Assembly (NCBI RefSeq): GCF_000473205.1
Contig: NZ_KI421507.1
Location: 3,333,057 to 3,397,056, forward strand
Length of the DNA stretch: 64,000 nucleotides
Reading direction: 5' to 3'
Source of the DNA: Pseudophaeobacter arcticus DSM 23566
GTDB lineage: Bacteria > Pseudomonadota > Alphaproteobacteria > Rhodobacterales > Rhodobacteraceae
Part shown: positions 35,622-44,707 of the stretch, piece after piece
How the letters are laid out: each line of letters opens with the position of its first letter
Numbering within the stretch: position 1 is the stretch's first letter
Notes under the pieces: model-generated
Told to the model about the DNA's origin: nothing
The model's database searches: none
Seen by the model: the letters and a program-made list of their open reading frames with translations, nothing else
Program-made: the position numbers and the translations under genes

Positions 35622-36362
35622 TTAAGCTCCTGAAGGTAAATGTCGGTAATGGTATTGCCCGCAGTTGGTCATGCCCAATGAGGCATAAAGTCCGTTTGCT
35701 CCGGCGTTTTCCTTGGTGCAGAGCACCGCCATCTCCTGCGCACCATTTTCAGCCGCCCAAAAGGCCGCCTGACGCATCATCCAGACCCCCATGCCACGGC
35801 GGCGCTGGTGCGCCAGGATCTCCAATGCATGCACCATGGCGACGCCATCATGCACCGCCACAAAACCTGCGCCGGCTGGTTTGTCATCATAGCGCGCCAG
35901 CAAGGCCGCCTTAGGACCGACGGCCCGTTCCATGATCGCCTGGCGTTCCGGGCCAATGCCTCCGGAAATCCAGATTTCACGCTGGATTTCCAGCGGTGAC
36001 CACAGGGCAAAGGTGGTGACGCGGGGAATTTCCAGGTCCGTCAACTTTTCAATCGGGCAGACCCAGAGATTGACCGGATCTTTCACCACATAGCCGCGTG
36101 CGGCAAGCTGCGCATCCAGATCGTCCTGACCGTCGCGGATCATAAAGAGGCAGTCTTGCCCCATGGCGCGCATTGCCTGTTCGGCGGTCTCGATCTCAGA
36201 CACCGAGGCCGCGCCGTCAACGCTGGCGGCCGAAACGCGGCTGCCACCGCCCTGTCCTTCGCGCAGAGTGACAGGGCAAATTGTGCGCTTGGCGGCGGTG
36301 GGCCAGGTGGCCTCGACCACCTCATAATACTTTGGATCTGTCAGTGTGACACTCATGCTCAT
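35622..36362 (-). CDS. GNAT-family N-acetyltransferase
   Basis: 246 residues. The C-terminal half is a GNAT domain: A-G-A-G-F-V-A-V-H-D-G-V-A-M-V-H-A-L-E-I-L, then R-R-R-G-M-G-V-W-M-M (acetyl-CoA pyrophosphate loop), then E-N-A-G-A-N-G-L-Y-A-S-L-G-M. The N-terminal 120 residues look like a second, degenerate GNAT-like fold. Start ATG at 36362 overlaps the cinA stop (ATGA), so translation is coupled. Substrate unknown. Confidence 0.85.
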   Translation of the reverse strand: MSMSVTLTDPKYYEVVEATWPTAAKRTICPVTLREGQGGGSRVSAASVDGAASVSEIETAEQAMRAMGQDCLFMIRDGQDDLDAQLAARGYVVKDPVNLWVCPIEKLTDLEIPRVTTFALWSPLEIQREIWISGGIGPERQAIMERAVGPKAALLARYDDKPAGAGFVAVHDGVAMVHALEILAHQRRRGMGVWMMRQAAFWAAENGAQEMAVLCTKENAGANGLYASLGMTNCGQYHYRHLPSGA

Positions 36363-37081
36363 AATTCCATTTCCTGCGCCAACTCGCGCATTGCCGCATC
36401 CACCCCGGCGCCATTGTGACCACGGATAACCACATTGGCACCATAGGCGCCATTGTGCTGAAACGGGTAACAGCCGATCGACAGATCACTGTGACGCGCT
36501 GCCAGATCCGACAGGAATGCCGCGATATCGCCTTCGCCGCGCATCACCCGCAGGCTTTGCGACAGCAAGGGCTCGCCGCCGGTCAACCCCGGCAGGACGC
36601 TGGCCACCATGGCCTGAAAGACCAATGGCACTCCGGCCATCACATGCACATTGCCCAGGGTAAACCCCGGCGCCGAAGAAACCGGATTGTCGATCAATGT
36701 CGCGCCCTCGGGGATCCGCGCCATGCGCAGGCGCGCTGCGTTCAGCTCTTGCCCGGAATTGGCATAATGCGCCGCCAAAATTGCACGGGCATCCGCGCGC
36801 ACATCAAGTTCGGCCCCAAAGGCCTCTGCGATGCAATCTGCCGTGATATCATCATGGGTGGGGCCAATACCGCCACTGGTAAAGACATGGTCAAACCCTT
36901 TGCTCAGCGCTTGCACGGCAGCAATAATCACCGGCGCATCATCGCTGACCACCCGCACTTCCTTTAGGTCGATGCCCTGTTTGGTCAATTCACCAGCCAG
37001 AAAATGCGTATTGGTGTCGCGGGTACGTCCGGACAGGATTTCATCACCGATGACCAACATTGCGGCACTTGGGTTGGGCAT
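36359..37081 (-). CDS. CinA-like molybdopterin-binding domain protein
   Basis: 240 residues equal to the N-terminal COG1058 domain of CinA: I-G-D-E-I-L-S-G-R-T-x-D-T-N, T-S-G-G-I-G-P-T-H-D-D-I-T and P-G-F. The nicotinamide-nucleotide amidase domain found in full-length CinA is absent, so this is the single-domain form common in alphaproteobacteria. It may act as an ADP-ribose pyrophosphatase-like enzyme. The start at 37081 has AGGAGAG; the frame upstream to 37261 is rejected. First gene of the operon running to the OmpA gene. Confidence 0.87.
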   Translation of the reverse strand: MPNPSAAMLVIGDEILSGRTRDTNTHFLAGELTKQGIDLKEVRVVSDDAPVIIAAVQALSKGFDHVFTSGGIGPTHDDITADCIAEAFGAELDVRADARAILAAHYANSGQELNAARLRMARIPEGATLIDNPVSSAPGFTLGNVHVMAGVPLVFQAMVASVLPGLTGGEPLLSQSLRVMRGEGDIAAFLSDLAARHSDLSIGCYPFQHNGAYGANVVIRGHNGAGVDAAMRELAQEMEL

Positions 37082-37303
37082 CTTCTCTCTCCTATTGCGA
37101 CAGTCTGCGCGATCCTTGCTGCAAGATAGCCACTCCTGCATCGAGGGCAAGCGGGCATCCCGTCTCAGGCCTGCTCTGACGCGCGGTTTCTGGCCAAAAC
37201 GGGCGCAAACACCTTCCTTGCCTTGGTTTTTCCGTGCCGCTGACAAACTTCGCCGCCGCATGCGCCCCCAAAGCCGATGGATCCAGCCCCCTGATGGTAG
37301 CTT

Positions 37304-37735
37304 TTACGAGGCGACCAATGGCTTTGTATGAATGACCGGTTCAATCATGGTGCCATCACAAACATGCCCGGCTGCTGCAAGGGAATGTATCGCTTTCTCT
37401 GCCTCAGATGCGGGGATCAGCACATGCTCACCGTCGTAGGTGCAGACAACAAAAACACCAATTCCGTTGGACGACAGGGGCGAGATCACCGACTGGACAA
37501 TCCCTGCCGCCTCAAACGGGAAAGGACCAATTGTCCGCAGACAAGCCCAGCCAGTTTCGGTTTCGATCCCCACGGGAACCCGGTCTTCAAGGCAGATGAG
37601 GGTTGTCTCGTCGTCAGAATGAATAACGGCCCTGAAACCAGGCCCGTTCAGCCAAGCAGGGACATCCGCCTGTGCTGCCAAACGTGAAACCGCATAGCGC
37701 CCTGGGACAAAGCATATATTTAGGGTGTGATTCAA
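37304..37735 (-). CDS. ACT-domain protein, probable TTG start
   Basis: 143 residues. F-V-P-G-R-Y-A-V-S-R-L near the start and T-G-W-A-C-L-R-T-I-G-P-F-P-F-E-A-A-G-I-V in the middle are typical of the small proteins with tandem ACT-like domains (CASTOR/DUF2241 type), which probably bind amino acids. The start decision: a TTG at 37735 has GGAGG (37743-37747) at ideal distance and gives the family-length N-terminus, whereas the ATG at 37771 has no clear ribosome site and lies upstream of that GGAGG. Function unknown. Confidence 0.72.
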   Translation of the reverse strand: MNHTLNICFVPGRYAVSRLAAQADVPAWLNGPGFRAVIHSDDETTLICLEDRVPVGIETETGWACLRTIGPFPFEAAGIVQSVISPLSSNGIGVFVVCTYDGEHVLIPASEAEKAIHSLAAAGHVCDGTMIEPVIHTKPLVAS

Positions 37736-37887
37736 AAAGAGATCCTCCACAGCTGAACTGAAGAAGGACATTCCCGCGATGCACTGTCTGCGTCACGTCG
37801 GAGCTTCATCTTCTGATGATGATTTACCACTGCACGTTAGATCGGGTGGCCGAAAATGCCAAGCAGACATGCGGGAAAATTATTCGG

Positions 37888-38589
37888 TCAGACCACCATG
37901 AGAGGTGCCGCGACAGTTATCTCATGTGGGTTAATCCGGGTGGCGTAGACAAGCCGCTCAACGCCACGTTTTTGCGCGTTATCAAAAGCTTGAGCATAGG
38001 CAGGGTCGATATCAACAGCGAGCTTGAAGCGATCGCAATCGGTGCGTTGCACAAGATAGAGCATCACCGCCCGGTGTCCCTGTTCTACCATCCGTGTCAG
38101 TTCTTCGAGGTGTTTTGTCCCCCGTTTGGTCACAGTATCGGGAAACTCAGCCACTCCCGGCTGGCGCATCAGCGTGACACTCTTGACCTCGACATAACAC
38201 TTCGGAAAACCGGGTTGGGTCAAAAGGAAATCAATGCGGCTGTTTTCACCATATTTCACTTCAGGTTGTACGGTTTTGTAGTCAGCCAACTCGGTGATTT
38301 TCTGGTCCTCAAGGGCACAGCGTAAAACACGGTTGGGAATCGAGGTATCAATGCCTGAGAAATGACCATTTTCATGATCCACCAATCGCCAGCCGTATTT
38401 CAGCTTTTTTCGGGGGTCATCATTGGGTTCCAACCAGACCCGCATCCCTGCCTCTGCCAGCCCGGTCATCGAACCGGGGTTCGGGCAGTGTGCGGTGATT
38501 TCCCGGCCGTCCGGCAGCAGGCAATCGGCCAAAAATCGCTTGTAGCGTCGAATCAAGGTCGCGGGGATGAGCGGCGTAGAAAATTCCAT
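37888..38589 (-). CDS. sfsA: SfsA-family DNA-binding nuclease-like protein
   Basis: 233 residues matching SfsA: R-Y-K-R-F-L-A-D near the N-terminus, H-C-P-N-P-G-S-M-T-G, P-N-R-V, the nuclease-like core E-x-K-Y-G-E-N-S-R-I-D-F-L-L and E-V-K-S-V-T-L, and P-D-x-V-T-K-R-G-x-K-H-L-x-E-L. E. coli SfsA was described as a sugar-fermentation stimulator; the fold suggests a nuclease. The true role is unclear. It is divergent from map in this window. Confidence 0.92.
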   Translation of the reverse strand: MEFSTPLIPATLIRRYKRFLADCLLPDGREITAHCPNPGSMTGLAEAGMRVWLEPNDDPRKKLKYGWRLVDHENGHFSGIDTSIPNRVLRCALEDQKITELADYKTVQPEVKYGENSRIDFLLTQPGFPKCYVEVKSVTLMRQPGVAEFPDTVTKRGTKHLEELTRMVEQGHRAVMLYLVQRTDCDRFKLAVDIDPAYAQAFDNAQKRGVERLVYATRINPHEITVAAPLMVV

Positions 38590-39069
38590 TTGATCTACCT
38601 ACCGCACCCACATGGCTTGTCAAAGCAACATTCTTGGCCAACCAAATGCATCCGCATCGACGCCTCATCTGGTCCCGTCTATCTGCCCGATTTCAGGACA
38701 GGATCTGGCATGGCTTTGGCTATTTTCCACCCATTGGTTGGGGTATCTTCAATTTCCTGCCGACAGATCATGGCGGGGGGGCATCTCCGCCAGGGGCGAA
38801 CTCCAGGCGGTTGCGATTGAGAAACTCACCCCCATTTTGACGTCGGCCCTTGCCTCTGGTACCTGCCCCCAAGCCTGCAGAACTGCGGGACCGAAGGCCT
38901 GATCTACGCCACATGCATTTCTGCGCATAAAACCGCTTTCGGCCAAGGCTTGCCCACAGCCTGAGCTTTCTCCCCCAATCCAGCGCTGGTTTTCCGGCGG
39001 CGGCTCTGGTTCTTTTAACCAAATCCCCTTACATAGTCCCCAAGTGACACGCCTACGGAGCCCAGCTTG
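38590..39069. other. 480-bp spacer between sfsA and map, no gene recognised
   Basis: Short open frames exist on both strands but none has a ribosome site and recognisable protein. Promoters for sfsA and map must lie here. I see no strong repeat or hairpin. Confidence 0.5.
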
Positions 39070-39879
39070 ATGAGATCGAAAGACGGCCGCACCACCAAAG
39101 ACGGCATTCGCATTTACCAGGAGGCCGATTTTTCCGGCATGCATGTGGCCGGAAAGCTGGCCGCACAGATTCTGGATGACATCGCACAGCATGTTTTCCC
39201 AGGACAGACCACCGGAGAGATCGACCGCATCATCACCAATATGGTCGAGGAGGCCGGAGCAAAATCTGCCACCATCGGCTACAAGGGTTATCAGCACGCC
39301 AGCTGCATTTCGGTAAACCATGTGGTCTGCCACGGTATCCCCAGCGACAAAAAGCTGAAAGATGGCGATATCCTCAATATCGACGTGACCGTCATCGTTG
39401 ATGGCTGGTTTGGCGATACCTCACGGATGTTTGTTGCGGGCAAATTGTCCCGCAAGGCCGAGCGCCTGATCCAGGTGACCCATGACAGCCTGATGAAGGG
39501 GATCGAGGTTGTGAAGCCCGGCAATACCTTTGGCGACATTGGTCATGCCATCCAATCCTATGCTGAAAGCCAGCGCATGAGCGTGGTGCGTGATTTCTGC
39601 GGCCATGGCTTGGGGCTGGTGTTTCATGCGCCGCCCAATGTGCTGCACTACGGCCGCCCCGGAACTGGCCCAAGGCTAGAAGAGGGCATGTTCTTTACCA
39701 TCGAGCCGATGATCAATCTGGGCCGTCCCGAGACCAAGATCCTCGCCGATGAATGGACCGCTGTCACCCGTGACAAATCCCTGTCGGCGCAGTTTGAACA
39801 TTCCATCGGCGTCACCTCAGACGGGTTTGACATTTTTACTCTGTCGCCCGGCGGCAAGTTCCACCCAACCTACGGCTGA
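39070..39879 (+). CDS. map: Type I methionine aminopeptidase
   Basis: 269 residues. The pita-bread metalloprotease fold shows all ligands: V-V-D-G-W-F-G-D-T-S-R (two Asp), G-H-G-L-G (His), F-F-T-I-E-P (Glu) and Q-F-E-H (Glu). H-x-I-P as H-G-I-P-S-D-K precedes them. It removes the initiator methionine from nascent proteins. ATG at 39070 with CGGAG upstream; an in-frame TTG three bases earlier is unnecessary. A terminator follows. Confidence 0.95.
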   Translation: MRSKDGRTTKDGIRIYQEADFSGMHVAGKLAAQILDDIAQHVFPGQTTGEIDRIITNMVEEAGAKSATIGYKGYQHASCISVNHVVCHGIPSDKKLKDGDILNIDVTVIVDGWFGDTSRMFVAGKLSRKAERLIQVTHDSLMKGIEVVKPGNTFGDIGHAIQSYAESQRMSVVRDFCGHGLGLVFHAPPNVLHYGRPGTGPRLEEGMFFTIEPMINLGRPETKILADEWTAVTRDKSLSAQFEHSIGVTSDGFDIFTLSPGGKFHPTYG

Positions 39880-39922
39880 GACCTCAGCCCCGGCGCCACT
39901 CTGGCTTGGTGACACGATATCA

Positions 39923-39951
39923 AAAGCCCCGACCAGCTCGGTTGGGGCTTT
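39923..39951 (+). terminator. Intrinsic terminator after map
   Basis: AAAGCCCCGACC (39923-39934) pairs with GGTTGGGGCTTT (39940-39951), one wobble pair, followed by TGCTTTTTCT. It sits between convergent map and HAD genes and may serve both. Confidence 0.85.
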
Positions 39952-39976
39952 GCTTTTTCTGGGGAGCGACATTGTC

Positions 39977-40639
39977 TCAAAGCCCGATCAAGGCAGGGAT
40001 ATCGGACATAAGATGAAAGACCTCAGCCCCTGCCGCCGTCAGCCCTGCACCACCTCCCACGGGCGCAAAGCCAAGACATCGCATACCAGCCCGTGCCGCC
40101 GCTATGGCCCCGGTGGCGCTGTCTTCGACCACCAGACAGTCACGTGCCTGTATGCCAAAATGGCTGGCAGCAGCCAAAAACAGACCGGGATCCGGTTTCG
40201 CCACGCCCAGGGAATGCGCTGAAAACATCGCAGTGGGGTGAAACCGCTGCCACAGCCCATTCTGCCCCAGCGTGATGCGCATCTTGTCTTCGCTGCCATT
40301 GGAGGCCACACAGCAGGGGATCTGATGGTGATCCAGGACCGCCAAAAGCGCGGTGACACCCGGCGTCAGATCCACCCCGGTCTTGAGTGCCACATAGGTT
40401 TCCGCATAGATTTCATCAATCCAGCCATCATGCAGATCCGCCCCAAGGCTGATGGCCTTTTGCATCACGCTGGTCATGGTGCCGCCGACAAACAGCTGCA
40501 TCGAGCGTTCAAGGCTCAGCTCCAGCCCATGCCCCGCCAGATTGTCGACCAGCGCCTGATTTGACACCCGTTCACTGTCGACCAGCACCCCGTCGCAATC
40601 AAAGATAACCAGCTGTGGGGTTGGAAAGGTCGTGGGCAT
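39977..40639 (-). CDS. HAD-superfamily phosphatase, beta-phosphoglucomutase-like
   Basis: 220 residues. Motif I is D-C-D-G-V-L-V-D-S-E, motif II C-V-A-S-N-G-S, motif III K-P-D-P-G-L-F and motif IV V-V-E-D-S-A-T-G, with a helical cap between I and II. The family contains sugar-phosphate phosphatases and mutases; the substrate is unknown. The start at 40639 sits 17 residues ahead of the DCDG motif-bearing strand as usual; the frame upstream to 40714 is rejected. Confidence 0.88.
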   Translation of the reverse strand: MPTTFPTPQLVIFDCDGVLVDSERVSNQALVDNLAGHGLELSLERSMQLFVGGTMTSVMQKAISLGADLHDGWIDEIYAETYVALKTGVDLTPGVTALLAVLDHHQIPCCVASNGSEDKMRITLGQNGLWQRFHPTAMFSAHSLGVAKPDPGLFLAAASHFGIQARDCLVVEDSATGAIAAARAGMRCLGFAPVGGGAGLTAAGAEVFHLMSDIPALIGL

Positions 40640-40741
40640 GTCATGAGATCCTGAAGCAAGGCACCAGTATTCTGCCCCGGTCAAAACCCTGATGCAAACC
40701 CTGTGCCGGCACAAAATCGCCCGATCTGCCCCGCGCCTGTT

Positions 40742-41302
40742 TCAGACAGACACATCCCGCAACAGCAAAGTGATATGGCTGTCCCCATATTTGCGCGCGT
40801 CTTGCAGTGCATAGCCTTCGGGGGGGGACATCGCCGCGTTTTCTTCCCAGATGATCAGCGCATCCTCCGCAATCCAGCCGCCAGCCTCGGCGGCCTTCAG
40901 GGCTTTGTCCCCCAGGCCCTTGCCATAGGGGGGATCGAGAAACACCACATCAAAGGGCGCCTGCGGGTTCTCCCCCAGCTTCAGCGCATCGCGCCGGATC
41001 AGACGGGCGCGATCACCAGCGCGACAGATGTCGATATTCTTGGCAATCAACCCCTGGGAAATCCGGCCATCATCGACAAAAGTCACGCTCTCGGCACCGC
41101 GCGACAGGGCCTCGAGCCCCAGCGCGCCAGTGCCGGCAAAGAGATCCAGCACCCGCATTCCGTCAAAATCAACCTGATGCGCCAGCACGTTGAACAGGCT
41201 TTCACGCACCCGGTCGGTGGTGGGGCGCAGATGCGCCCCCGCATCGCCCTTGCCCAGCGCAGCCAAGGCCCGGCCGCGAAAGTCTCCGGCGATGATCCTC
41301 AC
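40742..41302 (-). CDS. rsmD: 16S rRNA (guanine(966)-N2)-methyltransferase
   Basis: 186 residues. M-R-I-I-A-G-D-F-R-G-R at the N-terminus, R-P-T-T-D-R-V-R-E-S-L-F-N, the SAM site D-L-F-A-G-T-G-A-L-G-L-E-A and the catalytic L-D-P-P-Y all identify RsmD, which methylates G966 of 16S rRNA. It overlaps the preceding reductase gene by 4 bp, an uncommon pairing that implies shared transcription. Confidence 0.94.
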   Translation of the reverse strand: MRIIAGDFRGRALAALGKGDAGAHLRPTTDRVRESLFNVLAHQVDFDGMRVLDLFAGTGALGLEALSRGAESVTFVDDGRISQGLIAKNIDICRAGDRARLIRRDALKLGENPQAPFDVVFLDPPYGKGLGDKALKAAEAGGWIAEDALIIWEENAAMSPPEGYALQDARKYGDSHITLLLRDVSV

Positions 41303-42510
41303 GCTTTGAGCAGCGGCTTCAGGTCCGCTGTCGCATCTGCCACCACCAGCTTATCTGCCGTCTTGCCCATGTCGATCAGACGCTTACCCACCATATAGGC
41401 GCGCGGGTCATTCATCGCATCCACGGCAACCAATTGATCGCCCTTGTAGTACCAGAACGAAGTGCTCCGCCCGTCGCCAGCGCGGGTGACAACATTGTCA
41501 AACCCGGTGTTCAACCCTGCGATCTGCAATTTGACATCATATTGGTCAGACCAGAACCAGGGCGTTGCCACATAGTCCTTGCCCGCGCCCATCATGTTTT
41601 GCGCCACCACTTCGGCCTGATCAATGGCATTTGGCACGCTTTCCAGCCGGATACGGCCGCCCTTATACGGGAAGGAGGCACAATCCCCCGCGGACCAGAT
41701 CGAAGGATCTGATGTACGCCCCTGGGCATCGGTCTTGATGCCATTCTCCAACTCCAGCCCGGCCAGCGCAGCCAGTTGCGTGCTGGGGGCGATGCCAACG
41801 CCCACCACGACAAAATCAACCTCGACACTGGCGCCGTCGCTCAGTACCGCGCGGGTCACCTGCCCCGCCTCGCCCTCCAGACGGTCCAGCCCGGTGCCTT
41901 CCAGGATGGTCACGCCATGATCCTGGTGCAGAGCGCGGAAATAATCAGAGGTCTCTGGCGCCGCGACCCGCTGCAGGATGCGATCGCCCATCTCCACCAG
42001 GGTGACATCAACACCGCGTTTGGCGCAGACCGCTGCCGCCTCCAGCCCGATGTAACCGCCGCCAACGATCAAGGCGCGTTTGCCTGCCACCACATGCGGC
42101 GCCATGGCGTCCACATCGCCCAGGCTGCGCACCACAAAAACCCCGTCAAGATCACCGCCGATAGCGGCAGGCAGGTGCCGGGGATCCGACCCCGTGGTCA
42201 GCGCCAGTTGGTCATAGGCGATCACCTCGTCGCCCAGGCTCAGGGTCTTGGCCCCGGCATCAATCGCCGTCACCACCGTGCCAAGACGTAGGGTAATCTT
42301 GTTGTCAGCGTAAAAACTCTCGGGGCGCAAAAACAGCCGTTCCAGCTCCATCTCCCCCAACAGATAGGCCTTTGACAGCGGAGGGCGCTGGTATGGCAGG
42401 GTGTTTTCGGCACCAATCAAGGTGATTTCGCCATCAAATCCATCTTTGCGCAGCTTCGCCACCAATGACGATCCTGCCTGCCCTGCTCCGATCACAATGA
42501 TGTGACTCAT
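41299..42510 (-). CDS. NAD(P)H:ferredoxin/rubredoxin reductase-type FAD oxidoreductase
   Basis: 403 residues with two Rossmann motifs: I-G-A-G-Q-A-G-S-S at the N-terminus (FAD) and I-V-G-G-G-Y-I-G-L-E-A-A near 150 (NAD(P)H). The R-P-P-L-S-K motif near residue 43 is typical of putidaredoxin- and ferredoxin-reductase components of oxygenases. The C-terminal reductase domain has F-W-S-D-Q-Y. It would pass electrons from NAD(P)H to an iron-sulfur protein or cytochrome P450 system; no such partner lies in the window. Confidence 0.88.
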   Translation of the reverse strand: MSHIIVIGAGQAGSSLVAKLRKDGFDGEITLIGAENTLPYQRPPLSKAYLLGEMELERLFLRPESFYADNKITLRLGTVVTAIDAGAKTLSLGDEVIAYDQLALTTGSDPRHLPAAIGGDLDGVFVVRSLGDVDAMAPHVVAGKRALIVGGGYIGLEAAAVCAKRGVDVTLVEMGDRILQRVAAPETSDYFRALHQDHGVTILEGTGLDRLEGEAGQVTRAVLSDGASVEVDFVVVGVGIAPSTQLAALAGLELENGIKTDAQGRTSDPSIWSAGDCASFPYKGGRIRLESVPNAIDQAEVVAQNMMGAGKDYVATPWFWSDQYDVKLQIAGLNTGFDNVVTRAGDGRSTSFWYYKGDQLVAVDAMNDPRAYMVGKRLIDMGKTADKLVVADATADLKPLLKA

Positions 42511-42609
42511 TTCACCTCTTGCCTCCCACGCTGGTTCTGGTCTCCTGTTGTGATGACCCTATAGGGGCCAAGAACCTAAACGCAATCACCACAACAGAGG
42601 AAACGCGCA

Positions 42610-43098
42610 ATGATTTCTGCTGGAGATAAACTGCCTGATGCCACGCTCACCCAAATGGGCGCTGAAGGCCCCGAACCAGTGCAGATGGCCGATAAGGTAA
42701 AGGGGCGCAAAGTAGCCATTTTTGCGGTGCCCGGTGCCTTTACCCCAACCTGTCATTCCGCCCATGTGCCCAGCTTTATCCGCACCAAGGATCAGTTTGC
42801 CGCCAAAGGCGTCGACGAGATCATCTGCATCTCGGCCAATGACCCCTTTGTGATGCAGGCCTGGGGCGAAGCCACCGGTGCCACTGCCGCTGGAATTTCC
42901 ATGCTGGCCGACGCCGAAAGTGCCTTTACCGATGCCATCGGCATGCGCTTTGACGCGCCGCCCGCCGGGCTGATTGGCCGTTCGCTGCGCTATGCGATGT
43001 TGGTTGAGGACGGCGTCGTGACCCAGCTCAACATGGAAGAAAACCCCGGCCAGTGCGAACTCTCCGCCGGCGAAGGCCTACTGGCCTCGATGGGCTGA
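42610..43098 (+). CDS. Peroxiredoxin of the Prx5 type
   Basis: 162 residues. The active-site loop P-G-A-F-T-P-T-C-H contains the peroxidatic Cys48, and N-P-G-Q-C-E near the C-terminus holds a candidate resolving Cys149, as in atypical 2-Cys Prx5. V-E-D-G-V-V and the D-A-I-G-M-R-F segment support the group. It reduces hydrogen peroxide and organic peroxides using thioredoxin or glutaredoxin. GAGGAAACGCGCA precedes the ATG. Divergent from the reductase gene, 99 bp apart. Confidence 0.93.
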   Translation: MISAGDKLPDATLTQMGAEGPEPVQMADKVKGRKVAIFAVPGAFTPTCHSAHVPSFIRTKDQFAAKGVDEIICISANDPFVMQAWGEATGATAAGISMLADAESAFTDAIGMRFDAPPAGLIGRSLRYAMLVEDGVVTQLNMEENPGQCELSAGEGLLASMG

Positions 43099-43105
43099 GG
43101 CAAAA

Positions 43106-43135
43106 CGGCTGCCCGTGCACCCGCCTGGGCAGCCG
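43106..43135 (+). terminator. GC hairpin after the peroxiredoxin gene
   Basis: CGGCTGCCC (43106-43114) pairs with GGGCAGCCG (43127-43135), 7 bp after the stop. It lacks a T-tract, so intrinsic termination is uncertain. Confidence 0.4.
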
Positions 43136-43157
43136 CGCCTTTGACTTCGGGTCAGAA

Positions 43158-43195
43158 TTTCAGGCCAAGTTTCAGGCCAAGTTTCAGGCCAGGCT
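43158..43195. repeat. 12-bp tandem repeat spanning the phhB stop
   Basis: Three units of TTTCAGGCCAAG, the last ending in a variant. The phhB stop codon (43184-43186) falls inside the array, so slippage there could change the protein's C-terminus or the 3' UTR. Confidence 0.75.
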
Positions 43196-43477
43196 GTCGA
43201 GTTTTCGCGCCAGCTTGGCATCCTGCGCCGAGATCCCATCCACATCATGGGTGGTGAGCACAACCGTGACCCGATTGTAGATATTGCTCCACTCTGGATG
43301 GTGATCCCATTTTTCAGCCCAGATCGCGGCACGGGTCATCCAGCCAAAGGCCTCGACAAAACTGCCAAAAGTGAACGTCTTTGTCAGGGCATCACGCCCC
43401 TCGACCATCTGCCAGCCGTTTGCAAACAGCGGATCCAGTAGCGGCCCTCGCGTGGCCTCTGATAGTTTCTCAGTCAT
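43184..43477 (-). CDS. phhB: Pterin-4a-carbinolamine dehydratase
   Basis: 97 residues. The motif W-D-H-H-P-E-W (two His and Trp of the active site), N-I-Y-N-R-V-T-V and T-H-D-V-D-G-I-S identify the DCoH/PhhB family, which recycles tetrahydrobiopterin after aromatic hydroxylation. No phenylalanine hydroxylase gene is nearby; in bacteria the protein is also linked to molybdopterin metabolism. ATGA overlap with the DUF482 gene; last gene of its operon. Confidence 0.92.
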   Translation of the reverse strand: MTEKLSEATRGPLLDPLFANGWQMVEGRDALTKTFTFGSFVEAFGWMTRAAIWAEKWDHHPEWSNIYNRVTVVLTTHDVDGISAQDAKLARKLDSLA

Positions 43478-44661
43478 TCCTGTTCCTCCACCTTTGCTTT
43501 GCGAAACGGCCCATAGCTGGTCAGCACCTCGACCTCTTCTGCCACCGCTGCCCGCTCGGCCTCAAGATACCGGCTGACAGCCTCGGCAAAGCCGGCATCG
43601 CCTATCCAGTGCAGGCTGTGGGTCTCCACCGGCAAATAACCACGTGCCAGTTTGTGTTCGCCCTGCGCGCCAGCCTCAATCCGTGACAGCTGATTGGCAA
43701 TGGCAAAATCAATGGCCTGATAGTAGCATAATTCAAAGTGTAAACAGGGGTGGTGTTCCAGGCAGCCCCAGTAGCGCCCATATAGGGTCTCACGCCCGAT
43801 AAGATTCAACGCGCCCGCAACCGGGTAGCCGTCACGTTCCGCCAGAATGAGATGCAGATCATCGGACATGGTCTCGTGGATGATCGAAAAGAACTCCCGC
43901 GTCAGATAGGGCCTGCCCCATTTGCGCGCTCCGGTATCCTGATAAAAGGCCCAGAAGGCATCCCAGTGTTCGGGGCGGATCTGGTCTCCGGTGTAGCTAT
44001 GGATTGCGCCGCCAAAGCGCTGTGCCTGGGCGCGTTCCTTTCGGATGTTTTTGCGCTTGCGTGACGAAAGCGCCGTCAGAAAGCCGTCAAAATCCGCATA
44101 GCCTTCGTTGAGCCAGTGAAACTGCTGGCTCACCCGTGGCATCAGCCCCATCTCAGTGCCGATCTCCGCCTCTTGTGAGGTGCAAAAGGTCACATGCAGC
44201 GATGAGACCTGATTGTCCGCGGCAAGCTGCACCGCCCCCTGCACCAGCGCCGATTGGCCGATCCGCTCATAGCCAGGCCGCACCAGCAACCGCCGCCCCG
44301 TGGCAGGGGTAAAGGGCACTGCGATCTGTAACTTGGGATAATAGCGCCCGCCGGCCTGCTCATAGGCATGGGCCCAGTTGTGATCAAAGATATATTCACC
44401 CTGGCTGTGCGATTTGGCATAAAGCGGCGCGCAGGCAATCAGGGTCCCATCGAGATAGGCGGTCAGGTATTGCGGCTGCCAGCCTGTACCTAGCCCCACC
44501 GATCCGCTTTGTTCGAGCGCGCTGAGAAACCGATAGGTGGTAAAGGGATCCAAGGGGCGCCCGCCATCAGAGGTTTCAGGGCAGGCACAGGCATCCCAAT
44601 CCGCTGCCGCAATCTGCGACAGGCTGCCAAGCACGCGAATTTCAACTGGTTTGTGATCCAT
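43474..44661 (-). CDS. DUF482/peptidogalycan-type GNAT-fold protein
   Basis: A 395-residue member of the DUF482 family with an N- and C-terminal GNAT-like pair resembling FemAB acyltransferases. Typical segments are [21 protein letters not shown], and [21 protein letters not shown] near the end, followed by E-A-G-A-Q-G-E-H-K. The family is widespread in alphaproteobacteria; its substrate is not established. It is co-transcribed with ridA, GDPD and phhB. Confidence 0.85.
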   Translation of the reverse strand: MDHKPVEIRVLGSLSQIAAADWDACACPETSDGGRPLDPFTTYRFLSALEQSGSVGLGTGWQPQYLTAYLDGTLIACAPLYAKSHSQGEYIFDHNWAHAYEQAGGRYYPKLQIAVPFTPATGRRLLVRPGYERIGQSALVQGAVQLAADNQVSSLHVTFCTSQEAEIGTEMGLMPRVSQQFHWLNEGYADFDGFLTALSSRKRKNIRKERAQAQRFGGAIHSYTGDQIRPEHWDAFWAFYQDTGARKWGRPYLTREFFSIIHETMSDDLHLILAERDGYPVAGALNLIGRETLYGRYWGCLEHHPCLHFELCYYQAIDFAIANQLSRIEAGAQGEHKLARGYLPVETHSLHWIGDAGFAEAVSRYLEAERAAVAEEVEVLTSYGPFRKAKVEEQE

Positions 44662-44707
44662 GAACTCTCCCTGCTCCTGACACTATTTGTGCAGCCTGTC
44701 GTTTTGA

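Noticed and set aside
38612..38902. Short plus-strand open frame in the sfsA-map spacer
   Set aside because: No ribosome site and a low-complexity product; overlapping frames on the other strand are equally open.
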